Shown piece after piece: positions 1 to 7,797 of a stretch of DNA of 38,773 nt (position 1 is its first letter; every line of letters begins with the position of its first letter). The notes under the pieces are model-generated. The model saw nothing but the letters and a program-made list of their open reading frames with translations, was not told where the DNA came from and ran no database searches. The stretch is taken from assembly GCF_000224065.1 (NCBI RefSeq), contig NZ_AFWT01000045.1, positions 1-38,773 on the forward strand, written 5' to 3'. The position numbers and the translations under genes were made by a program. The DNA is from Thiorhodococcus drewsii AZ1 (lineage in GTDB: Bacteria > Pseudomonadota > Gammaproteobacteria > Chromatiales > Chromatiaceae).

Positions 1-250
1 CAGCGCGACCTCTCGAACAGCCACGACCGAATTGGCGACGTGCGCAAGGGGCAGGGCGATCTTGCCGGGGCGCTTGTGGCCTACGAGGCGGCTCTGGCGA
101 TTCGCGAGCGACTGAGCGCCCTGGACCCGAACCATACCGAGTGGCAGCGTGACCTCGCGATCAGCCACGAGCGAATTGGCGACGTGCGCAAGGAGCAGGG
201 GGATCTTGTCGGGGCTCGTGAATCGTTCGAAAAGGAGCTGACAATCGCTT
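1..250 (+). repeat. 144-bp tandem repeat inside TPR gene
   Basis: The segment starting at base 1 (cagcgcgacctc) recurs at base 145 (cagcgtgacctc) with an exact 144-bp offset, giving one full and one partial copy. It encodes the 48-residue TPR-like unit. Confidence 0.8.
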
Positions 251-753
251 TGCCACTCTTTGCCAAGACTGGCGCCGCAGAGGTCCCGCGTTTTCTCGGC
301 ACTGTCTACCGTCGTTTAGTTGTCGTCTGCGCGGCTCAAGGCGATTGGCAGGCTGCGCTTGAGTATGGACGCGAGCGTGTGGCGCAGAGTCGCCGTGCGG
401 CCGATCCGGCCGATTTGGCGTGTGCGCTAGGCACTCAATCCTACTGCTTGTTGCTGGATCGTCAATTCCAGGCCGCGATCACCGCCGCTGAGGAAGCGCT
501 GACGCTTAATCCGGGCCTGCTCTGGGTGGTGACGAATCAGGCCCACGGCTATCTGCTCACCGAACAGTTCGACCGGGCGCAGGCCATCTATCAGAACCAC
601 GCGACGGAAATGGTGCGTGAGGGTCAGACCTTCGCTCAGGTGGTGCTGGACGACTTCGATGCCTTGCGTGAGCAAGGCATCGACCATCCCATGATGGAGG
701 ATATCGCTGACTTGTTCAGGCAGTCCGTTCCACTTGACGCTGAAGCGAAATAG
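1..753 (+). CDS. TPR-repeat protein, 5' end outside window
   Basis: The reading frame is open from base 1, so the gene starts upstream. The first internal start is a GTG at 40, but the residues before it (QRDLSNSHDRIGD) continue the same repeat, so 40 is not the true start. Two 48-residue units (residues 1-48 and 49 to about 80, each beginning QRDL-S/A-xSHxRIGDVRK) are TPR-like helical pairs of the kinesin-light-chain/TPR_12 type. Further weaker TPRs follow around residues 95-190. Such arrays are protein-interaction scaffolds, often at the C-terminus of NACHT or NB-ARC ATPases, and the missing N-terminus could carry such a domain. The same repeat type occurs in the large STAND protein at 2.0-6.0 kb. 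The stop is TAG. The family assignment is reliable; the function is unknown. Confidence 0.8.
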   Translation, partial: QRDLSNSHDRIGDVRKGQGDLAGALVAYEAALAIRERLSALDPNHTEWQRDLAISHERIGDVRKEQGDLVGARESFEKELTIALPLFAKTGAAEVPRFLGTVYRRLVVVCAAQGDWQAALEYGRERVAQSRRAADPADLACALGTQSYCLLLDRQFQAAITAAEEALTLNPGLLWVVTNQAHGYLLTEQFDRAQAIYQNHATEMVREGQTFAQVVLDDFDALREQGIDHPMMEDIADLFRQSVPLDAEAK

Positions 754-830
754 CCTATTTCGATTGCTTGTCCTTGATTGAGAGGTTGGACCGCGAAAGG
801 CACATTGAGTGCCAATAGGTTGCCCCTGAG

Positions 831-1575
831 GTGACTTTGGCAAGCAAATTCCTAACCGCCCACACCGGCTCTCAAACAACGCTCTCGCCCGCGCAGGAAG
901 TCCTCGTGGTGGCCCTGCGTGAGGGCCTGTTGCTGCCGCTCGACGACCTGTTGACGGTCACCCGCGAATTCATCCACCCCGAGGCCTCGCGCTCAGCGCT
1001 CGATCGTTGCTTGCGCCGCCACGGGGTCTCCAACATTAAGGCGCTGATCCCGCAGGACGCGGATACCGCGAAGCGCTTGGTGAAGACCTTCAAGGACTAC
1101 GCCCCGGCTTCGTCCACGTTGACGTCAAATACCTGCCCCAGAGGCCCGATGAAGACCGCCGAAAATACCTCTTCGCGGCGATCGACCGTGCCACCCGCTG
1201 GGTCTACGTCGAGATCCTCGACGATAAGTCGGCGGCCTCGGCCAGCGGCTTTCTCGAGCGCCTTGTGAGCGCTCGCCGACGGGGCGACATCGCTTCGATC
1301 AAGTCTGCGTCAAGCACACCATCGCGCATCGCTTGATCAAACCCAGAACCTCGCAGGCCAGCGGCATGGTTGAGCGCTTCAATGGACGCATCGCCGAGGT
1401 GCCGGCCACGACACGCTTCGACTCCTACCAGAGCCTCGAGCAAACCATCACCCGCGACGTCCAGGTCTGCAACCAGCACATCCCCCAAAAAGCACTCGGG
1501 CACATTGCCCCGATTCAAGTGCTTAAAAATTGGGCCGAGAAACGCCCCGAACTACTCAAAATTCGGGGACTTGAC
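831..1575 (+). pseudogene. IS481-family transposase relic
   Basis: This is a degenerate DDE integrase-type transposase spread over several frames. The N-terminal helix-turn-helix part (VVALREGLLLPLDDL and following) is open from GTG 831 to about 1105. The core with the first catalytic Asp (GFVHVDVKYLPQRPDED, FAAIDRATRWVYVEI) continues in another frame from about 1107 to 1336. The C-terminal part (SGMVERFNGRIAE, CNQHIPQKALGH) lies in a third frame from about 1333 to 1560. The stretch that should carry the second Asp (usually TDNG-x-F in this family) is missing near 1280-1325, so there is a frameshift and a deletion of roughly 100-150 bp. The copy cannot be active. The protein end runs straight into an IS200-type end sequence. 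Confidence 0.85.
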
Positions 1576-1630
1576 AATCCGGATTTTCAGTCGATTACTC
1601 AAATCCACCGGATTTTAGCCGGTGGTTGTT
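1576..1630 (+). repeat. Orphan right end of an IS200/IS605-type element
   Basis: About 53 bp here match the sequence at the right end of the window (38720-38773) at roughly 85 percent by eye, including the shared word tactcaaa and the terminal hairpin. The hairpin is perfect: ccaccgg (1605-1611), 7-nt loop, ccggtgg (1619-1625). No transposase or left end is present next to it, so this is a solo end left by deletion. It separates the IS481 relic from the NACHT fragment. Confidence 0.75.
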
Positions 1631-1895
1631 TAGTGTCTGCATCGACGGTCTCGACGAGTCCGAGCCGCCGGACGAAAAGGGTCAGTGGCCGTTGCAGATC
1701 CTGCCTCCCGAGGGCTCCGTGCCCGAAGGTCTCTATCTGGTGCTCACCTCGCGTCCGCCGGACGCCGATGACGCCCCGTCCTTCCTGCGCGAGCGCATTG
1801 CGGCGCTCTATGGTGCCGAGGCCAGGGAAGTCGCCCTTCCTGGGACAGGCGAGGGACAAGGCGCGCATCTACAACCCTCGTCAGCGGGCGTTTGA
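1626..1895 (+). pseudogene. Fragment of a NACHT/STAND ATPase
   Basis: About 70 residues are recognisable. A Walker B-like segment (FSVCIDGLDESE) is followed by the strand typical of the sensor region (GLYLVLTSRPPD), as in NACHT ATPases where hhhhDGLDE is followed by hhhTSRP. There is no P-loop upstream, because the preceding bases are the IS200-type end, and no downstream domain. Near 1855 the frame appears to shift: residues that look like the natural continuation (QARDKARIYNPRQR) lie in another frame. It is a dead piece of a second STAND gene. From 1896 to 2040 I see nothing recognisable. Confidence 0.65.
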
Positions 1896-2040
1896 GCCGC
1901 CAAGGTGCAAGGGACTGGATGCGCTTTGGCGAGCCCATCGGGTCCACCATGTCACTCGATCAACAGGTCCGCTCGATCTGCCCGATGCCCGGCGTGCCGT
2001 TGTTTCGTCCTCGCGGCGGATTCCCCGCTCGGTCTGGCAC

Positions 2041-5000
2041 TCAAGCGTCAGGGTCCTCTTCCTTTGGCGGTCCATCCTGCTCGAACCGCAACAGCCCCTC
2101 GAAGGTCTCGGTCCGCACCGGCAGATCCTCCATCCGCATCTCGTCGTTGGTCATATAGACCATGCCATCGGCGGTGAGCTGGAAGTCGCAGGTGAAGAGG
2201 AACCGACCGTAGAGCACCGTGCCGTGGGGGCGCTGGAAGCCGGCGGCGTCGGTGGCGATGGCGAGCGGTTGGATCAGGCTTGCGGCCTGGTCGCGGAGGG
2301 CCGGATCCGCGTTCTCGCGCCAGGGCAGGTCGTCGGCGCTGTCCGGGATCTGAAAGCGTCCCTCGTTGGCGCGAAGGGTGCCGCAGAGGAGACGCATGTA
2401 GGCAAGCCGGCCCTCGGGGTGGGCTAGATCGGGCCGGAAGAGCGCGTTGGCGGCACCGAAGCTATGGCCCTGGCCGATCAGCGGGATCAGGCCCGCCGGG
2501 CCGTTCAGCATGGCTAGTGCGCCCCAGCGTCCGCCGCGCTCGATCAGTGCCTCGAACAGGGTCCAGCAGGGCTGGTTGTCGGTCACCCGATAGCATGAAA
2601 GCTCCAACCGGCGTAGCGCGGTGACCCGTATCCCGGCCGGATCCTCTCCGAGTGTTTGCAAGACGATCTCCAGGCGGGCAAGCAGCCTGTCGGCGGCGTC
2701 GGCATTCCCCATCGTTTTCCGCGTATCGGCGGTTGGGATCGGATGCCAGTCCCCCGGAACGATGGGAGCGGGGCGCCAGTCGGACCGATCGATCCAGGGG
2801 CCGGTCTCCAGGGCGGTCGGACGACTTTCGGCGCCGAGCGCGAGTGCCGCTGCTGTCAGCAAGCCCAAGCGTGTGAGGCCAAGATCCTCGTTGGGTCCCA
2901 CCGCGCCAGCCTGGCGTAGACGTGTCAGCCATTCGGTGGCCAATGGCCGTGCCTCGCGGTAACAGGCGATGGCCTGGTCCGGATCCCCGTTGGCGTGGTG
3001 CGCCTGACCGAGCCGCTGAAGCGATCCGATCAGGTCGCGGGCGAGATCGCTGCGCGCGGGCTCCTTGGCGTGGAGGTCTTTGCGGATGTCGAGGGCCTGC
3101 TGGAAGAGCGCGAGGGCCTCCTCGCCGCGCCCGAGGTCGCCCAGGGCGTCGCCGATCCGCTCGTAGGAGATGGAGAGGTCGCGGGCGAGATCGCTGCGCG
3201 CGGGCTCCTTGGCGTGGAGGTCGCGGGCGATGTCGAGGCCCTGCTGGAAGAGCGCGAGGGCCTCCTCGCCGCGCCCGAGGGAGCGCAGGGTGTCGCCGAG
3301 CTGGTTGTAGGAGACCGAGAGGTCGCGGGCGAGATCGTTGCACGCGGGCTCCTTGGCGTGGAGCGGTGCAAGGATCGAAAGGGCGGTCTCGAACAGAACG
3401 CGCCTGCGGCCTTCGGTCACCAGTCCCTCGGTCTGCTCCGAGACGGAATAGATCAGCGAGCGGGCGAACCATTGGCGCCCCTGCGTATCCAGGGCGGCGG
3501 CGATTCGGTCGAGCCGGTCGGCGTCCGGTGGTCTGTCTCCGAGCAGACGCGTGGCCAGCATGCGCTCGAAGGCCCGGCGCGGGACCTCGGTCGGGCCGAC
3601 GAAGGGCGCCAGCTCGGCGAGGCGGTCCTGATCCCAGAGGTGTCCGGCGATCTGGGCGAGGGCACCCTCCAGGTCCTGCGACTGGGGTAGCGCGAGCCAA
3701 CCGGCCAGGGAGGCCGGGGCGATGGCCGGGTCACGCTGCAGCAGGCGGCGAGAGAGCAGTTGCTCGCGCAGGCGCTGGAAGGGGATGCGGTAGCCGCTGC
3801 CGTCGGCGCTGGCGCGCTGCACCAGGATGCCGGCGGCGAGCCCGGTCTCGATCGGGGTGTCGCGCAGCCGCCGTTGCGCTTGGGTGTGGTGGCGCTCCCA
3901 GTCGTCGGTCAGCTCGCAGACGTCGGCGTCGTCGAGCTCGCTGCGGCCGGTTTCGAGCAGGCGGTCGAGCACGACGGCCAGGCCGGCGGCAAGGGCGGGG
4001 AAGCGGGCGTCGCTCGCGTCCAGATAGGCGCGGAAGAGGTCGTCCTCGCCGGCGATGGGCGCGGCTTCGCGATCTCGGAAGGTTTCCATCCAGAGGTGCA
4101 GATAGAGCGGGCGGCACAGCAGGTGCGTGCGGGTGCGGGGTGGGAGCTGGTCCCATGGGCTGAGACAGGCGGGTGCGCCCTCGGCGGTCTGGTAGCGGGC
4201 ATAGACGGTGGCGGCCTCGGGCTCGGTGAATGCGGGGACGCGCCAGGCCGGTAGCGGGTCGGTGCGGACCGGCTCGCCCGCGGTCGCGGCCGGGGGCGGC
4301 AGGAAGCAGTCGCGCAATGGCTCGAAGGGATTGGCCTGGGTGGTGCCCAGGCGTCCGCGCCAGACGGCGAGGAATTCCTCGCGCAGCGCGATGACGACGC
4401 GCAGCCATGGATGGTCCCGGGTCAGGCGGACCAGCTCCAGGGCCTCGGCGAGCCGGGCGCGCGGCTCGGGTGCCTCGTTGAGGGCATCGAGCAGGATCAC
4501 CAGACGCCGGCCCGGTACCTTGTCCTCGTTGCGGCGATGCGCGAGGGCGGTGAGGAGGGATTGAAAGTCGGCGAGCTGGGGGTCGTTCAGGTCGAGGCCG
4601 ATCTTGTGCATCAGGTTGACACAGAGCAGATTGGCGCCGGGCAGGTCCGGGCTCAGGGTGTCGCCGCGCAGCAGCAGGATGAGGTTCTGATCCTGACCGG
4701 CGGCCTTTTTGCCCTGTCCCCGGCCCCTGTCCGCATGCTCCAGCAGACGGCGGCCGAGGTCGCAGAGCAGGGCTGACTTGCCGGTGCCGGCCGCGCCGGT
4801 GAGCAGCAGGGCGCCGGGCACGCCGGTCTTCTCGGGGGCGGTCGTCAGCTCCCAGAGCGGGCGGCTCAGGGTCGGGCGGTCCAGATAGGCGGCGGGGATG
4901 TATTTGGTGCCGAGCATGTCGCCGACGGTGCGGCGGCTGTAGTCGTTGACGCTGTCGCGAATGGTCCAGGGCGCCAACTCGTCGCGGGTGATCCGCCAAC

Positions 5001-6000
5001 GGACTTGGCGGGCGTCGAGCAGCGTGCGCAGCCGCTCGCCAGCGGCGCAGCTCGCGGGGAAGAGGACGCGGCGGACGGTCTCGGGGTCGGCGTCGTCGAG
5101 CGGCAGACGGCGGCTGTCGCCCAGATAATAGATGGTGCGGCGCGCGAAGCCGCTGTCGGCGTCCTTGAGATAGTAGCCGTCGAGCAGCCGCAGCGGCTCG
5201 CCTTCCAGGTGGCCATGACAGAGCGGGAACAGGGCCTGGACGCGCCCATCCGGGGCGCACATCACGACCGGAGACAGCGCCAGTGCGTCGCCGAGCGCGG
5301 GGTTCTCGCTCAAATCGAGGGTATGGGTCTCGGGCGTGGCGGATCCGCGCAGCTCGCGCAGCGGTACGGCGTCCAGCTCGGACGCCTCGACGTTCAGGTC
5401 GGCGTCGGTGGCGACGAGTCGATAGTCGGCGAGGAAACCGAAATGGTCGAGCAGCCGGTCCAGTGCCGGGCGGTAGAGCGTCAGGTCGTCGCGGCAGACG
5501 TCGTCGGCGGTCTGGCCGGAGTGGGCGGTGTGGTTGCGCAGGGCCAGGAAGGCGTCCCAGAGGTCGAGATCCTGCCAGCGCAGCATGTGGCGGTTGTCAC
5601 GGAAGCCGTAGTCGCGGGGGATGTCGATCCGGTCCGTCTTGATCGCGGCCATGGCTGGGAGGAATCCAGGCATGAAGTCCAACCCGAGCAGCTCGGCCCG
5701 TTTGCTGAGACTCTGGAGGAGTGCGATCCAGTCGGAGAAATAGGGCGAGCGCAAACGGGCGATGGTGCTGGCGAGCTTCGCGCGCGAGCGCTCGGCCTCG
5801 GGGGTCTGGGCGCGCTCCGGCAAGGGGGCGATCAGATACTGGCCTAGCAGCGTCAGCCCGACCGTGCGCATGAGCTGGTAGACGCTGAAATAGAGCGCCT
5901 CCTGGCGAAGCTGGAGCGAGGCGGCGGGGTCGTCCAGGGCGGCGTAGGCACGGGCGATGGGGTAGGGAAAACGGGTGCGGACCTGCTCGGCTGCGTCCAT
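2041..6000 (-). CDS. STAND NTPase with HEPN-like N-terminus and TPR repeats
   Basis: This is a large protein of 1319 residues. I chose the ATG at 6000 because GAGGAG lies 7 nt upstream; the frame is open to 6045. Residues 1 to about 350 form a helical N-terminal region with R155-N-H-T-A-H160, the R-x4-H signature of HEPN ribonucleases. Residues 400-410 hold a Walker A motif (GAAGTGKS, 402-409), 500-509 a Walker B motif (VILLDALNE), and ALREE near 538 matches the sensor arginine region of STAND ATPases. TPR units of 48 residues run from about 880 to 1010. The last 300 residues are unassigned. STAND proteins with a nuclease or toxin effector and a repeat sensor act in bacterial antiphage or abortive immunity, so that role is inferred here. 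The gene looks intact among broken neighbours. The HEPN call rests on the motif and its context only. Confidence 0.8.
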   Translation of the reverse strand: MDAAEQVRTRFPYPIARAYAALDDPAASLQLRQEALYFSVYQLMRTVGLTLLGQYLIAPLPERAQTPEAERSRAKLASTIARLRSPYFSDWIALLQSLSKRAELLGLDFMPGFLPAMAAIKTDRIDIPRDYGFRDNRHMLRWQDLDLWDAFLALRNHTAHSGQTADDVCRDDLTLYRPALDRLLDHFGFLADYRLVATDADLNVEASELDAVPLRELRGSATPETHTLDLSENPALGDALALSPVVMCAPDGRVQALFPLCHGHLEGEPLRLLDGYYLKDADSGFARRTIYYLGDSRRLPLDDADPETVRRVLFPASCAAGERLRTLLDARQVRWRITRDELAPWTIRDSVNDYSRRTVGDMLGTKYIPAAYLDRPTLSRPLWELTTAPEKTGVPGALLLTGAAGTGKSALLCDLGRRLLEHADRGRGQGKKAAGQDQNLILLLRGDTLSPDLPGANLLCVNLMHKIGLDLNDPQLADFQSLLTALAHRRNEDKVPGRRLVILLDALNEAPEPRARLAEALELVRLTRDHPWLRVVIALREEFLAVWRGRLGTTQANPFEPLRDCFLPPPAATAGEPVRTDPLPAWRVPAFTEPEAATVYARYQTAEGAPACLSPWDQLPPRTRTHLLCRPLYLHLWMETFRDREAAPIAGEDDLFRAYLDASDARFPALAAGLAVVLDRLLETGRSELDDADVCELTDDWERHHTQAQRRLRDTPIETGLAAGILVQRASADGSGYRIPFQRLREQLLSRRLLQRDPAIAPASLAGWLALPQSQDLEGALAQIAGHLWDQDRLAELAPFVGPTEVPRRAFERMLATRLLGDRPPDADRLDRIAAALDTQGRQWFARSLIYSVSEQTEGLVTEGRRRVLFETALSILAPLHAKEPACNDLARDLSVSYNQLGDTLRSLGRGEEALALFQQGLDIARDLHAKEPARSDLARDLSISYERIGDALGDLGRGEEALALFQQALDIRKDLHAKEPARSDLARDLIGSLQRLGQAHHANGDPDQAIACYREARPLATEWLTRLRQAGAVGPNEDLGLTRLGLLTAAALALGAESRPTALETGPWIDRSDWRPAPIVPGDWHPIPTADTRKTMGNADAADRLLARLEIVLQTLGEDPAGIRVTALRRLELSCYRVTDNQPCWTLFEALIERGGRWGALAMLNGPAGLIPLIGQGHSFGAANALFRPDLAHPEGRLAYMRLLCGTLRANEGRFQIPDSADDLPWRENADPALRDQAASLIQPLAIATDAAGFQRPHGTVLYGRFLFTCDFQLTADGMVYMTNDEMRMEDLPVRTETFEGLLRFEQDGPPKEEDPDA
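3037..3372 (-). repeat. 144-bp tandem repeat inside STAND gene
   Basis: The word gcgggcgagatcg recurs at 3037, 3181 and 3325, exactly 144 bp apart, giving a little over two copies. The copies are nearly identical over long stretches and encode the 48-residue TPR-like unit. Such similarity suggests recent unit duplication or gene conversion. Confidence 0.85.
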
Positions 6001-6107
6001 GTCTCGGCTCCTCGGCGGACTGTCGCGGTCTGGGTTCGGGGCCACAGTGTGGCACCGACGCTGCGCCTATGACATGTCATTTTTCCTCGTCGCGGTGATA
6101 TGGACCT

Positions 6108-6193
6108 CCGATCGCGAACGGTCACCGCTCGGAGGGACGGTTGTCGCTCGCCTCCGATGGACGCTTGTGCCAGAGTGACTTCAGGCGCCGCCT
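6108..6193. repeat. Direct repeat copy A (3' end of nuclease-like gene)
   Basis: About 85 bp containing gaacggtca and tgtgccagagtga match 7502-7590 at roughly 75 percent by eye. This copy covers the last codons (HKRPSEASDNRPSER) and the stop of the PD-(D/E)XK-like frame. See copy B. Confidence 0.7.
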
Positions 6194-6559
6194 ATAGAAG
6201 GTGATCTGAGCCTTGTGAAAGGGTGTTGCCCGCTGGGTGGCTTTGATGTCGATGACTTGGAACTGCGGATCGGGGCCGCTGCGATCGATCCTGACCAAGT
6301 CAGCGTAGGAGCGTCGGAGGATCACATCATCGGTCAGTTTGAGACGGTCGCGTAGCGAAGTGCTCGGCTCGAGGATCAGTAGGTAGGCATATTCGTCGCG
6401 TCGTCTGCCCTGGAGAAAGGCAGCGGAAAGGGCCTGTGAGAGGTAATCTTCGCCGATCGCCGGCCCAAGCACCGCAGCCTCGTTTGCCAAACGGGCTACG
6501 ATTGCGCGTTCAAACTGATTGCCCAGTTGCGCCCAGGGCGGCGTCACCAAATCCCGCAA
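6122..6559 (-). pseudogene. PD-(D/E)XK-like nuclease fragment
   Basis: The frame gives 145 residues from a TTG. The C-terminal half shows a plausible PD-(D/E)XK core: YADLVRID, then about ten residues later FQVIDIKATQR (D-x-K), then HKAQITFY, the order seen in RecB/Cas4-like nucleases. No ATG or GTG start exists upstream in this frame before a stop near 6645, and its beginning overlaps the end of the DUF1016 frame by about 50 bp in a different phase. The simplest reading is a gene that has lost its own 5' end, fused out of frame to the DUF1016 piece. A TTG-started small protein cannot be ruled out. The exact nuclease family is unknown. Confidence 0.45.
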
Positions 6560-7148
6560 GATGGGTATCTCGTCGCGTTCCTTGCTCGAGAGCGTTGCTG
6601 GTGGCTTGTCCCTGGCGCACGTGGGCGGCGGATTGGATTTGCATCAGTAGCACGCTGCGGCTCCAGCCATGCTCGACGGCGGCGCGCATGTACCACTGGC
6701 GAGCGTCAGTCTCCTTCACCTTCTCCATCAGCAGGGCATGGTGTCCCCATGGGAGTGCCTGGATCAGGCCTGTCGTGAAGAGTGCCGCAGGCTGTGGCAC
6801 TTTTCCGGAGGGCTCGGCTGAGGGTTCCGTTTGTGCCACGGTCAGTGGCACGAATTCCAGGGTCGGATAGGCGCGGTAGAATGCCAGCATGCGCTTGATG
6901 TTGCGTTCGGAGAAGCCCTTCTCCTCGGGTAGCTCATTGTGCAGGTCACGCGCGAGACGCGGAATCACGCCCGTTCCCCAACCTTCCTGCCGCTGCCGCG
7001 CGTCGATCAAGGCTCCGATCTCCCAGTAAAGGCGGATCAGCTCGGCATTCACCGAGAGCCAGGCCTTGGTTTGGGAATGGCGGATGCGCTGCTTGATGTC
7101 GGCCAGCAGGCTGGCGTATTGGATTGAAACGGGGTTGGTCGGGCTCAT
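6510..7148 (-). pseudogene. DUF1016 (YhcG-type) protein, truncated
   Basis: 212 residues are read from the ATG at 7148; the frame is open to 7259 but the family normally starts near this methionine. Residues 10-185 match the DUF1016 N-terminal domain: LADIKQRIRHSQTKAWL, LYWEIGALID, FSERNIKRMLAFYRAYP, WYMRAAVEHGWSRSVLLMQI. Full-length YhcG proteins are about 340-370 residues and end in a PD-(D/E)XK nuclease domain, which is absent. After SAAHVRQGQATSN the frame runs into about 28 unrelated residues and stops. The family is found in defence and restriction islands. Probably non-functional. Confidence 0.75.
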
Positions 7149-7689
7149 GCGCTCGTCTCGTGCTGACTGGGGTGCGGTAGGCTCAAGGGGGCCGTCGCTG
7201 GGACCTCGGTTCGCGGCTTGGATGCACGACAAGGTCGCATCGCAAGGATGAGTTGACACCGCTCGGCATTTAGATGGAATGCAGCCCCATCTTAGCGCAC
7301 TGGCGCAAGGCAGCTGTCACGAGACCCGATTCTCTACCCGCGGACCGCTCCGTATAACGCGGTCGGGCCAACTGGCCCTACGCCGGCTTGGGTGAACAAA
7401 ATATCCGATTCAGCGTCGAGTCGTGCACTGTCGCATAGCCCCCCAGACTCGGCGACTGCTAGGCCACGCACACCAGCGCCTCGCCCCCTGGCTCGCTCGA
7501 GTGGGGATCACGAACGGTCACTGTTCGGAAGGACAGTTGATCGCTCGCCTTGAACCGTTCCCTGTGCCAGAGTGATCTCAAACACCACCTGTCAGGCGGA
7601 CTGAGGCGCATCGCAGAGTCTACCGGACAGCTGGCCGACAGCATTCTGACACGACCCGCCTTCGGGCAGGTCGTCCCATCGCGGGCGGA
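7149..7689. other. Non-coding stretch with nuclease-gene relic
   Basis: No credible gene lies between the DUF1016 piece and the bet leader. The part 7502-7590 is direct repeat copy B. The rest shows no recognisable feature. The left border of the recombination module therefore falls somewhere between about 7590 and 7690. Confidence 0.6.
7502..7590. repeat. Direct repeat copy B (relic of nuclease-like gene end)
   Basis: This is the diverged partner of 6108-6193, in the same orientation. In the minus strand it still encodes CLRSLWHRERFKASDQ, comparable to RLKSLWHKRPSEASDN at the end of the PD-(D/E)XK-like frame. The two copies bracket the DUF1016/nuclease pair. Confidence 0.7.
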
Positions 7690-7797
7690 CGCGATCCATA
7701 AGACTCCGCGCATCACCCGGCCAGGCGCCGATCATCCATCCACCCCCAGGGGACTCGTGCCCCCGGGGGGCGGTGTCCCTGACGCTTTGGAGGCACC
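7690..7797 (+). promoter_or_regulatory. Repeated leader element 1 (before bet)
   Basis: The upstream half shares gcgatccataag and cgcgcatcacc with the leaders of the AAA+ and radC genes. The core is CCCCAGGGG, 7-nt spacer, CCCCCGGGG, then GCGGTGTCCCT. The Shine-Dalgarno GGAGG lies 5 nt before the bet ATG. The CCCC/GGGG blocks can form a stem that places the ribosome site just downstream. Confidence 0.7.

Noticed and set aside
3037-3372. CRISPR-like array
   Set aside because: The 144-bp repeats are in frame and encode TPR units. The 10-bp boxes at 16.2 kb are too short and lack spacers.
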